Source: Nymphalis io (Eukaryota > Arthropoda > Insecta > Lepidoptera > Nymphalidae). From it: a stretch of DNA of 64,000 nucleotides. Every line of letters begins with the position of its first letter. Position 1 is the stretch's first letter. A model generated the notes under the pieces. It saw only the letters and a program-made list of their open reading frames with translations. It was not told the origin of the DNA and made no database searches. Of this stretch, positions 22,407 to 35,700 are shown piece after piece. The DNA is taken from contig NC_065906.1 of the NCBI RefSeq assembly GCF_905147045.1, forward strand, positions 8,990,001-9,054,000, read 5' to 3'. Position numbers and translations under genes: made by a program.

Positions 22407-25400
22407 GAAATTGTAATTTTATAAAAATATACACTTTTTATGCTGTGTTTATATTCTGATATTGCACATTTTACATGCTGATAAATGACTGATATAAATA
22501 TGTAATTTATAAATTATAAATAAAATATTTTTTATATAGAAATATATAATCCAATAACATCTCATATTATGTAAATGATGATACTGTAAGTCATATCAAA
22601 GCTATTATTTAAATGATTTTCTTACCAAATCAAATATGTAAAGGAATATTTATTTACAGAACGAAGTTTATTTAGTTTAAATTCAATATAAATAAATTGC
22701 AGTGAAATATTTAAAAAAAGAAACATCTAAATAAATAATTTTACTATTTTTAGTATTCAAAAGGAAATATTAAGACATCATTGTTAAAATATATGTAATT
22801 CATAATACCAAAACTCAGGATAGGTTAGGATTCAGTAAATAATAACAGAATCATATAATGCAAAATTTTATTTGTACAATAAATACAAATCATACTGCAA
22901 ATAGTGATTAAATAATAAATCTCATTTTTTTGCATAAACATATTGAAGTGAAATAACTATCAGATAGACAAATCAATCATCTGTTAAATAAGTGACAGCG
23001 AGACATCCTTTTATTGCACCTTCACTACTTTGAAATGATGTATAAAATTGTATTATAAATAACATAAATGTAATATACTTTTGTACTAAATAAATCAACT
23101 TAACAACTCTCCGTTAAACTAAAGAATATTAATGCCATCTATTCTGGCAAATTATATTTGTGATGATTAATAATAATAATAATTGTTATCGAATAAATGA
23201 TTACAAGTTGCATTGAATACCTTCTTATAATACAGTTTAATTAAATCATTCTAATATCGGCATACAGCTAAACAATTAGAAAATTTTAATCGCCAAGTCA
23301 GTCAGCAGTTATGAGATCAAAATTATACTAAATATATTTCATAGCTTATTATCAAAGTACACTATTACTATTAGATTGAAGATAACATATATAAACACCG
23401 CTGTTACGCTCAAACGTTCGGCTAGGCCTCTAAAACAACTTTGGACTATACAACTTGACTTCATTTTGTTTTAACTGCTATTTTTCACTAAAAGTAAATA
23501 ATATGAATGTTCATTACATATAAATATAAAATATTTTATGCATTTATAATAAACGATGAAAGTTATTTTATTTTTTACAAATCATAAACATAGTTGCTAT
23601 TTGAATAAAGAATGACTATCAATACATTTCCAATAGATTACAATATAATTTCTACAAAATTATAATCATTGTTTAAGGATTTTTTTTTAATATGAAGTCT
23701 GTCATAGACTATCATAGACTTCACCTTCGAAATTATAAATGTCACCCAAATAACAGTTAAAACAAAAATAATTCAGGCTTCATCAATATATGCATGTGTA
23801 AACAAGACTAGACCATATTTATACCGTTTACTATAATTAAGCACAATGCAGATGTAAAATGCGATTAATACAGATTATATGAATAATGTATAGTCAAAAT
23901 TAATATAATTATAAATTTAGTTTTAGAACAATTAAAACATTAGGAATAATTATTATGTTTTTTTTTGTAACTGGATATATATAATTTCATGCAATATTAA
24001 AAAACAAAAATTAAAATTGTTATTGCAATTTTTAATATTATTTATGATTGTAGGTTCAGAAGCGAATTCATATTTATTTTATGTTGGAATAATGTTAGTA
24101 TTGCATTTGAATAAATCACAATTATGGATAAATATCAGCAACAAAACATCCGCAATATTACATTACACATACATATGTATAAGTTGAAAAATTATATATC
24201 TGTTGATATAGAAACAGTATAATATAAAGCTTTCGATATGCAATCACTTTACTCCTTCAAAGCCTTGTATTTATTAAAGAGAAATTCTTCAAAGTCTGTC
24301 TTTACAATTCATTTTTTGTGCATTTTTTGTTAATATTGTCAGTGAAAAATATTTCATTAAATCTTTAAAAACATTGTTTTTTTATTCCAAACATTCACGA
24401 CAAAGCTTATGAATAAGTATGTATTGATAAAATTGGCCATACATAGATGTATACATAATGACTGTAAAATAACTTTATATTGAGTTTTTTTATATGTCAA
24501 ATTTGTATACATCTTTTATGGTCTTAATATATGATAACAGTTTTCTACTATTTGATATTAACCTTATGCTAGCAGCGTTACATTGATTTCACATACATAT
24601 CTAAATACACCAACTATTGTCCGAGTTAATTTGTGTGATTATTATAGTAAAAATAGTTGAACAAACAATATTGAAAACTTTTATTATATACAAGCGTCTT
24701 CCAAAATAATAAGTTATCAATGAAAATATCTATAGGCGCGTTAAATCAAAGGCTATCGAGTCAAATACGCTTTAAAAACAATACAATACATGGATTTAAG
24801 TTAAAGGTTTTATAATTAACCAAGGCAAATTAAATTTATGTAAAAATTTGGCACTTTTATAATGTGCAATAAAATGTTTAAATAAAACAAATATAATGGA
24901 AGAGCACCTTGAGCCGACTCTACTACATCTCTACCTAATACTGCATCTCCACAGAACGAAAATTGGCAACCTTTGTGTTGTCAACAAGACTTAATGTCAA
25001 AGAACCTGTAAGTCAGTTGGCAGCAAAAAATGTACAATGTTGTCTAATTGTTGGTGACTGAGTAATCGTCAAAAAAGAAAAGTTGCTAACACAGAAGTTG
25101 CCAAGTATTTCAGTGGAAGCGCACCGTATCACTAAAATGCCGTTAATATTGCGAATTGAACCCATAAGCCGTGGCATAAATATACAGGATCGTACAAAAG
25201 CCATATTCATTACAATTATTAAATTAAAAGATATGCCTCACTTTTACCATAAAGTCCACAAATACTTTTATTTATAAAATATAAATCAATCGAAGATATT
25301 TCGTTGCAATTTTTTTTTTTTACCACAGATTAAAACACTTAGCTATTCTAAATACATCGAATTATAATTAACACCAATTGTTTTCTGGATACGTTTTTGG

Positions 25401-26794
25401 AACCATATTTATTATTGCTATCGAATTAGGTCATATTAGCTTATAAAGCTGGCTCGAAATGCTTAGGAGGGTAACATTTCATTTGACAACACACTAAGAG
25501 CCCGGCTACACGTTCGAATACTAATTCAAACACTTTCACGCTGACGATGAGAGAATTTTAAGAAACTTTCGTACCAGACAACATTGTTTATCACAAGTTC
25601 TATGAATTAGTGGCAGCTTATTGCGCAAACCGGATATATCCGGTTATATTTCATTTTGTTTTTTTTTTTTTTAATTGTCATCTGTTTTTACTTTGTCGTA
25701 TAATGAGGCATACATTAGAGACTATTGACGAAAAATTTCGAACTTACATTCAATTCATATAATACTCAATTTATCCACGACTTATTGGCGACATATATTA
25801 GAATTATCATATTTGAAAGATCGCGTATACTAAGATTTATAGCAAAGATTACATTTTATATATTTAAATATATTAAAAACGCTACATGACTGTATCAAAG
25901 CTATTGCTCTCCTACCGAAAACGAACCGCTGCACATACATATAAAATATATAAAAAACATTAGCGACCAATCGACTAACGCCGCACTAAAAAAAAAACCG
26001 CATCCATAAATCACAGACAAAAATTAAAATCGCGCTCGCAGTCCAGCACGAACCTATCTGATATGTGCCGAAAATACTCCTTAAAATTCGTTTATATTTA
26101 CTCCGTTACACAAACTAACCTACACATTACATGGAAATGTCACGAACCATAAATTTTCACGATATACACTGAGTACGCGGAATACCTATACGATAAATAA
26201 TGTACTATCTACTATGAAATGACTATAATGCATAGTTAACGTTATTGAGCCTTCATTATGCAACTTGAACGTATAAAAAGAACGCTACAATTCTAAGACG
26301 GAATATCGACTCTATTACACAATGAATAGAGTTCAATGTTACACAACAAAAGCTTAGCTAAAACCATGGCAGCTCGACAGCGATATATTAAGTAACGCTA
26401 CAAATAGAAGAGTTATAGAAACAATTATCGAATTAAATTTGGACATTTAAGGTCGCCGGCGTAAAAGTGACAACTAACAGTAGACAAATTGATTGAAGGA
26501 TTTACTCTTTTTAAATGACTATCATTCAATTCTCCCTTTATCAATCACGTTCATACGTTCGGTCCGAATGTTCATTACAAATTGCCACAATTACGCTGAC
26601 GGTATCTTTAAGAGCCTCATATTCCCATCGGCCTCAATCAAATCCCGTGTACATGTTATATTAGGACTCAAAAGCCGACACAACCTAACCGCTGTCGGTT
26701 CGATTACTCATGATGTCATACAGCCCATCGAACCACTGAAGGTTCTGATACTAGGAAACCAGAGCGGGGCGACCGAGGTACGACGGGCGGAGGC
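22407..26794. other. Spacer between two convergent genes; possible long 3' UTRs
   Basis: ACTMAP (plus) and PACS (minus) end towards each other here. AATAAA on the plus strand at 22519 may end ACTMAP. The rest is AT-rich with no supported exon. From about 25.4 to 26.79 kb, next to the PACS stop, the sequence is less AT-rich and free of recognised repeats, as a long PACS 3' UTR would be. I cannot place its poly(A) site. Confidence 0.5.
22519..22524 (+). terminator. Candidate poly(A) signal of ACTMAP
   Basis: AATAAA 112 nt after the ACTMAP stop codon, in strongly AT-rich DNA. Confidence 0.4.
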
Positions 26795-29700
26795 CTAGGT
26801 CTCCGGCGGAGCGAGGGGCGCTCCGCACGTGGCCACGGGGAAGGTCTTGACGTGAGTCTGCCATTGCGTTGACAGTTGGAAGAATTTGACGCCGTTCCAT
26901 TCTGTGCCGTCGATGTAAACTGGTGATGAAAATTATGAATACAATTTCATGATATATTCATGACAATAATTATTATTGAAAATATGATGGCGACATATGT
27001 ATATGAACTTGCATGTTCATACGTTTTTTTGCTGCTCTTATATCTAATTTTATTTTAACATCGCTCGTCATTAACTTCCGAACAAAAGAAAACGATGTTT
27101 GGGGAACGGGGTTTTCCTGTAAAACACCATATACCTTTAAGCGGCGCGTTGTGCGATCCCTTGGCGGAACAAATGAGACGCGCCACACCCTCCACGGTCT
27201 GTGCGCGACCCGGCTCCGTCTCCCCACTCTTCTCCTTCTTTTTGCCTAGCCTCATAACTGGAAAGACAATCATATATAATAATAACGCAGTCCCATTTCC
27301 CTCACATCCATTTGGTATCTCACCGAAACGTCAAACGGCAACGTTATCGTTCGGCGGGATACGTGGGAGCTGTACCAAAATATAGATCAGTATAAATTAA
27401 CACTACTATATATAGGTACGGGAAGGTATCCTCACTCTTCTGCTTCTTCTCCTTGGTGAGGTACGTGATGCAGAGGTGGTGGTTGTGCCTGGTCACCAGC
27501 AGCGCGCGGAACGAGCCCTTCAACGTGACCTTCCCTCCGCCCTCGGCGCCGCTCGCGCCCTCCACCACCTGCCGGACACGCGGAATCGCTTTAGAAGCGG
27601 GTAGCCTTCGGGAGCGGTAATCGGACGAGCGGCACGCGCGCGCTCGCTCACCGGCCAGTAGTCGAGCTGCAGCTCGAGCGGCTCGGCGCGCGCGAGGCCG
27701 AGCGGCGGCGCGAGGTCGGGCGCGGGCGCGGGCGTGGCGGGCGGCGACGGCCGCGCGGGGGGCGAGCCGCCCTCGTCCAGCTCCAGCGACGACGGGCCGC
27801 CCTCGCCGCAGCCCACGCGCACCTCCTGCGGCCACCGCACAGATGGATCATCAGCTCGTGGTAAAAAATTGTATTGTATTGAAAATTCTGTACACGGTGT
27901 AGACGAATTATAATTTTGAGTCGTCGTTCCCTTGGAACTTGGAATTTTGTCTAGTTATCATAACTTCACTCTATAATATAAGAATCAGAATATTATTTGT
28001 TACATAAACTGTGTAAATGATTTTTTAAGATCCCATCACTTAATTAGTTCTAACGGTGTGCAATATGTTGTAATTATTATATGTAATCGCAAATATATGG
28101 ATATTAAATATTAATATCTTAAACTTATTCATAAATAATAAAAATAATAAATAATTTAAATTGATTCCTACCGCAATGAAGGGTACGAATGTCTGACTCG
28201 AATCTTCGTCTCCCGACTTGTCCCGGTAGGCGACCATGGCTTCGCCGATCGGTATGTTGTTGACTGGACCGATGCTATTCAAATACCTAGAAATTAAATA
28301 AATCATTTAGAAAATAGTCAACAGATAAAATTTCAAACAGCGTATATTTAACCACGCGGACTTTCTAGGCGATATAATTTTCAAGTGCATTTCTTATCAT
28401 TACTTAACATTCTACTCGCACCCAAAAACAAATTATTCAGTATACAGGGGACCAATTCTGCTAATCTAGAACGATTACGATACGTTCCCGATTCAATTCC
28501 AACCCAACGTTGTCTATTCTATATTTATTCGAATCGAAACCGAACCGATACGATGTTAAAATATACCGTTATGCCAAAGCCAAACTTAATTGGTATTTTT
28601 TATACCAATAGTATAAAGAGCCGAGATGGCCCAGTGGTAACGAATGAATCTTAACCGATGATCGTGGGTTCAAGCTCGAGCAAGCACCACTGAATGTTCA
28701 TGTGCTTAATTTTTGATTATAATTCATCTCGTGCTTTACGGTGATCGTGAGGAAACCTGCATGTGTATGCAGGTTTCTGCATTTTTTTTTCTTTTTTTTT
28801 ATAGGAAGCCAACACAATGTACAATGTTTTTACATGTCTGTCCCAGAAAAATAATAATTCAAAATAATGACACTTATTAACACTATACATCGCAATTATA
28901 GGCTAACTCATCGTGCAATTTCACATTTTCAGCTTCGTTCGCTCCAACGTAACATTTTTAAAGATATCGCGTAAACAACACGTATACAAATAATTAAAGA
29001 AGAATAAAGAAATTATATATATGTAAATATGGTAATGGTATATGGTATGGTAATGGTAAAATAACTGGCGTGGTGGTAGCTACTCTCTATTCTCAATGTC
29101 AACAAGTCAATTAACATAATCCAGTTGCCATAAAATTAGAATAATAGGATCTGCCTATAGTAATAGATATATTAGAATAGATTTTGAAGAAAAACGGAAA
29201 GTTTTAGCAATATCCAGCGCAGGCCCTCAGCGTTCTTTGGTCGACGCTTACACTTCACAGAAATTTCATTTCAGTTAATATAATATAAATAATATATTTT
29301 TTTTATAGAATAGGAAGGCGGACGAGCATATGGGCCACTTGATGGTAAGTGGTCACCAACGCCTTTAGACATTGGCATTGTAAGAAATGTTAACCATCGT
29401 TTACATGACCAAAGCGCCACCAACCTTGGGAACTGAGATGTTATGTACCTTGTCTGTAATTACACTGGCTCACTCACCCTTCAAACCGGAACACAACAAT
29501 ACCAAGTACTGCTGTTTTGCGGTAGAATATCTGACGAGTGGATGGTATCTACCATAGTATTTATCATATTTATAAAAATCAAACATCGCTTATGAACCCC
29601 TGGAAATTATTTTTGACATTTTCGCGCCTCTTGCTACCGCATACGGCGATCGTTTCTCTCACTCTGCCTCAGGGCCGCCGGCACTATGAATCGGATCATT

Positions 29701-32700
29701 ACCTGGCGATCCTAGAGGACATCTCAGCGATGTCCGGCATGCTGGCGTCCCCGGCGCGCTCGCAGAGAGAGTTCCACGTCTCGTTGCAGAACAGCGCCGC
29801 GTACGCGCTGTCCGACGCGCCGAGCGACCGCGATATCGTGTTCGGACCTTCAGCGAGTGTATTGTTACGTTTGATTAAAGTGGAATAAATGCCTTTATTT
29901 GTCTTTATAAAAAAGTGAATTTTCTTTTCGGATTGAAATGATATGTGGCTCCGAATTTATCGTAAAAAATAATAAATATACTCTCGCATTTAGTACTCGA
30001 TCTTGAGCAACTTTTAGCGGATCATGAAAACAAACAAAAAAAATAAATATAATGAAATATTAAATATAATTAGGATAGAAACATCGATTCGGCGAACGAC
30101 CCCTCGTTAATTTCTTCGTACGCACGGGATGGAGTCTCAAAGAGTCAATAGCCCGCTGGACGTTCCTCACAGAAACGGCAAGGTCGGTCCTAGCGGGCCA
30201 GGGAGTCGTCACCAGTGGCATAGGAGCGGTACCGGTGGGCACGAGGTAGAAGCGCAGCGCGGGCGCGTCGTGGCGGCGCGCGGCCAGCTCGGCGTGCGCG
30301 CGCAGCGCCGCCGCGCCCCACGCGTCGCCGCCGCACACGCACACGCGCACGCCGCGCCGCACACCTCTGTCGGGGGCGGAGGGCTTCGTATCATATCATA
30401 ATTATATCGGTCGTCGAATCACCTAAAATGGCGATCGCGGTATGTCACCGAGGTACAGTACACGGTGATCGATGGGGGCACTCACTGCTTGGCGGCGCGG
30501 GCGAGCAGCGCGTGCAGGAAGGCGCGCGCGTCGGGCGCGGCGGCGGGCGGCGCCGGCACGGCGGGCACGGCCAGCGCCTGGAACACGCGCGCCAGCCCGC
30601 TCGGCACCAGCGCCACGCACTCCGGCAGCGGGCCGTCCTCGCCCAGCACGCGGTTCAGTTGCTCCAGCATCGTGCGGCGCGGCTGAGGCGAAATGTGGTG
30701 TATTTTTCGTTAAGCGAACTCAAAATATAAATTAAATTTTATAACAATCTCCAAAAGGGACGAACGAAAGAAACGAATAAAAAACCTATTATAACATATT
30801 AATAAAGAACTAAAAAATAAAATATACCTACAAAAAATGTTTATTAAATATAATGTAAAATTGTATTTTGTGTAAAGTGCATAAATATAGGTATACCTCA
30901 AGAGCGGTAGGGCTCTGAGCGGGAAGGTCGTGCGCGGAGAGAGGTCTCTCAGCGCCAATTATAAGCGAGTTCTTTTTGCGCGCCGCAGCCGCCGGTGTCA
31001 GGTTCCCTCCGCTCGTAGCGCTACGGAAAAGTCTAGATCTTTTGTCCTCCTGCGAATATAGGAAAATGTTAACCGACTATCTAAGTCTTTAGAGAGACAT
31101 CTCAGAATGTTTTAAAATTGCATAATATAACTTTCGTTGTCATACAGTCTTCAAACTGAAAACGTGTACTCCATTATATCCACTATTGTTTCATAATTAC
31201 ACAAAAATCTAGAACACTTTCGAATGATACGTGATCTGACATATATATATATTTACAGCAGCAAAATTATGGACAGTGTAATTTGTACATACTACATATA
31301 ATGTAACTTTCGGTGCGTTTTCTTGGACACTTTGCAGCTCAATAATAGCGAAGTTTCAACAATCTAGCGTGGTTGGTAGATACTTGCCCTTCATGCCGAA
31401 GGTTGTTGGGTTCGATTTCCACCCAGGACAGATATTTGTGTGCATGAACATGTCTGTTTGTCCTGAGTTTGGGTGTAATTATCTATATAAGTATGTATTT
31501 ACAAAAGAAAAATAATATATGTAGTATATCAGTTGTCTGGTTTCCATAGTACAAGCTCTGTACAAGCTTAATTTGGGACCAGATGGCCGTGTGTGAAAAA
31601 TATCCCAGGATATTATTATTATTATTATTATAATTATCAGCGATACTAAATACACTGGTTGGCATCAGATACCTTGGTTTCGTTAGGAGGCGAGCTAGAC
31701 ACCGAAGCGCCAGAGACGGGCGCGTCAAGTGTCGCGTCTCCATCGCTATTGCATTCGCTACCGCGCTCGTCACCCGCCGAGCTGCGTACAGCTTCCGATT
31801 CTGTTTATCAACCAAACATTTTATATAAGCTAGTCTCATAAAGGATTTTAGTTATTAGGTTCGAAACGGGACTTTTAGTTTTGAAGATATGACTTAGGGG
31901 TTAAGAACGTTATGATTGTAATAAAGACAATGATAATGTTGAAGATTATAGATAAACTCATCGATTTTGATCATTTCATAATCAAAATATAAAAAAACTG
32001 TAGATAATAAATCATATAAAAAAATCTTCAAGAACTGAAAGAAGTAAGAATACTTAACATTAAATAGTCTTCCCTGCAAAGCCTTATAGTTTCTAAGTTA
32101 AAACAAAAACAAAAGCCTATCGAAATGGAAACGAAACAAAAAAACAGACAGACAAAAGCTTGCTAGTGATGCTTGAATGTATATGTAATATGCAGCAGTC
32201 ATTATTGCCTAGTATCTGTTTCTAGAGACTTTATGAAATAACATTTATGCAACAATTACTAATGTACAAATTTTTATAATTTAAAATAAATGCCAATTTC
32301 ACATATGATATGGAGACTCAAAGTCAGCTTTGCGTAACTAAAATACTAAGCGTTCATTGGTCGTCTATTGCGTCATCGGCTATAATCGACCAATGAGCAT
32401 TCAGAAGAGAGACAAATTAAATAATCTGACAGTGACAGTGTTCTGTGACATCAATTATGTTGGTGTACAGTACAGTATCAGGAACAGCCTGTTAATGTCC
32501 CACTGCTGGGCTAAGGCCTCCTCTCCCTTTTTGAGGAGAAGGTTTTAAAGCTTCCGAGATGGCCTAGTGGTTAGAACGCGTGAATCTTAACCGATGATCG
32601 TGGATTCAAACCCGGGCAAGCACCACTGAAATTTTCATGTGCTTAATTTGTGTTTATAATTCATCTCGTACTTGACGGTAAAGGAAAACATCGTGAGGAA

Positions 32701-35700
32701 ACCTGCGTGTGTCTAATTTCATTGAAATTCTGCCACATGTGTATTCTACCAACCCGCATTGGAGCAGCGTGGTGGAATAAGCTCTAAAACCTTCTCCTGA
32801 TGTTGTTGTACAATATTTTATATTATGAGACCTAGTGACTGTTGCATAAAGTCGATTATAGCGTGTACCTGTGAGAGGCACGGACGGGTGTCGGTCGCGC
32901 GGGCGCAGCTCCGCCGCGGACGCGAGGCTGGCGTGCCGCGTCACTGCGCATGCGGGTGTTACTCGATTGGGGCAAGCGGATAATAGGCACGAATACGATT
33001 TATGAATTGTAATTTTAATAAACTAATTGAATTAACCGATGTATTAATATTTACAAAACATTGAAACACGTTAAGTTTCTTATAATGTCAATAGCGATCT
33101 ATATTTAACTAACCAAACGGAAACAAATGAAGTAACAAAATAAATAATTTAACTAACAAGATTTTTTTTATTTATTTGACCTAGAATATTCTTTCCGCTA
33201 CATTCCACCTGCCCCACACATGCACTACACTATGCACACAGCGTTACAAAAAAAAAAACAAAAAAAAAATAACAAAAAAAAAAACATTTACACATAATTC
33301 TCATCGATCAAAATCATCACGTACAAGACATCACGTAATCATCATCGTCTCACTCACACCGATCATTATTATGACATGCGAGAGCAAGATGCATCGATAT
33401 TCATTAGGTGCCAACAATGTTTATAACGATGTTTAAGTCGAGCGATGACAAATTTATATGAAAGAAATCGTGACACGTTCGGCTGTTTGCTCCGCCATCT
33501 TGTACGTCGATCGATACCCTCTCGTCTATATACCTTGCGAGGCAAAACAAAGCGAGTTACACAATGCACTGTCGGACGAGCCGATCTTGACGATTTTAAA
33601 ATATCAATATATTTCTATTTCAATTTAATTTATTTTAAAATGTATTTCTTTCAGTTTACTCCGAATTATTTTGGCCTTATATTAGATTTATAAATAATGA
33701 ATGGATTAATCCCGCGAATGATACATTCGAAGCTTTGTTTCGTTCAATACGAAACAAACACAATACAAAAACATATTACAAAAAAAAAAAAAAAAAGAAA
33801 TAACATTATATTCCAAGCCACTCTCTCCAATCGGTCTATACTATCACAATATTTTACATACCATTGGAATGCCGGTGGTGTTCCTGATTAGCGAGACTGC
33901 GCGAGCTGCTGAAGAACGGACGCAGCGAGGGTTTGGGCGTGGAACCGATGCTGATGGTGTCCATCTGGTCCGGACCGGAATCTTCGCCTTCGCCACATGA
34001 TAGCGACTCCAACTCCTGGAATTAACATAGTTTGAAATGACATTCATTCATTTATTAAATACAGAAGCACTTACTTATCGCTAGTAAAATTAAAACACGA
34101 CACCACCGGAAAGAGTTCAGGCGCAGGACCAACTGCTTTACGTGCTTTCCGAGGCACGGGAGTGTACATACTTCCAGACTCCGGGATGTTACTGAGAATT
34201 TTCTGACCGAAAAACTTTTTACTGACCTGACCTGGGAATTGAACCCAGAACCTCCGGGTCTGGCCATACATCAAGCCACTAGACCAACGAGGCATCACAG
34301 TAAATAAATAAGTCAGGATGCGATCGTTTCCATGGTTTGTATCTATTAATTTACTAATTGCAACATACGTTTTGCATACTAACGTTCCTTAATTTTTTTT
34401 TAATTTGTAAGAAAGACGGTTTAAACACTTTCTGTTATCCTGATGTAAAACCCTAAACATTATTAAAAAGCTATTAACTCCATGTAATCTTGTAAAGGAG
34501 TAATGAGTTTGTCAGTTACTTGTACTTACTGACTTCTACTTGAGTTTTCTACATAAATTTGTTACTATTTTTCTATATATATAGGCCTCTGCATCTTTGA
34601 CAGATGATTTAAGCGGCATCGCGAAGGCACTTGCGTTCATGACTGAATAGACCAATGCGAGAGAGGATCCTCCGGCCGCACTTCCGACAAGTGTATGCGC
34701 CCCCAGATGGGCGGGGGTTTGAAGCCCGCTCATGACGCCTAGTGCGTTTTCCTTTTAGTAGTTTAAACCAGTCATTGTCATGCTTTGATTGACCTTCGTG
34801 AATAAGGCGTCGCCACTTGGCACGGTCCTCCCATCGATTGCTAGGGATGTTAAACGCAACCATATCACGCTTAGCGCAATCTTTGTAACGGAGCATAGGC
34901 CGCCCAACAGACCTCTTTGCATCCACAACCTCTCCCAGTAGTATTTGCCTTGGAAGACGGGTCTGCTCCATTCGATGCACGTGTCCCAGCCACCGTAACC
35001 GTTTTTTTTTTGAGAATGGCCATGATGCTAGGCAGCTGTGCCTCGCCTAGAACAGACTCGTTTGTCACGCGATCCTGCCATGTGATGCCCAGAATGCTCC
35101 GAAGACAGCGCAAGTGAAATGTGTTTAGTCGGCGTTCTTGTTTTGCGTACGTTGTCCACGTTTCTGCTCCATACAAGAGTGTGCTTAGGACACATGATTG
35201 GTAAACAAGCATTTTCGTTTTTACCGTAAGGTGTCTGTTATCCCAAGCCCTTGAACAGAGCCTCCCGAACGTAGAGGCTGCTTTGCCGATGCGGAAGTCG
35301 ATCTCTGCATCAAGCGAGAGATTGCTCGACAAATGCGACCCAAGGTAGCAAAATTTGTTAACCACCTGTAAAGGTGCGCCGTTAAGCAAGATGACTGGTT
35401 GCTCTAAACATCCTTGCGCTAAAATAACGATCTTCTTGCAGTTTATGGACATTGAAAAGAGGTCGCACGCTTTGGCAAATTTGTCCATTAGACTCTGGAG
35501 TTGAGCTTGGTCATGGGCAACGAAGGCAGCGATTTTTCTATACATACATAGATAATATGTATTGAGAAGCAACATCATATTAAATATATTCCGAGCTCGT
35601 CTGTTACCTATTCATACTACATAACCCTACTACGAATTAAAACTGACTGCCAATGTCATTTTTTCATAACGAAACCAGATGCCGCAAAATATTTGACGTA

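Noticed and set aside
25013..25277. Short overlapping ORFs on both strands
   Set aside because: No domain, no splice context, AT-rich spacer composition; taken as chance.
27013..27385. Plus-strand ORFs near 27.0-27.4 kb
   Set aside because: Antisense to PACS exon 27135-27257.
29538..29888. 116-residue plus-strand ORF
   Set aside because: It starts in a family A repeat and runs antisense through PACS exon 29703-29847; there is no independent support.
30129..30735. Multiple plus-strand Arg/Ala/Gly-rich ORFs
   Set aside because: Antisense shadows of PACS exons 30233-30366 and 30486-30682.
34071..34298. Minus-strand ORFs starting MPRWSSGLMYGQTRRFW-like
   Set aside because: Translation of a family D SINE, a common false gene in lepidopteran gene sets.
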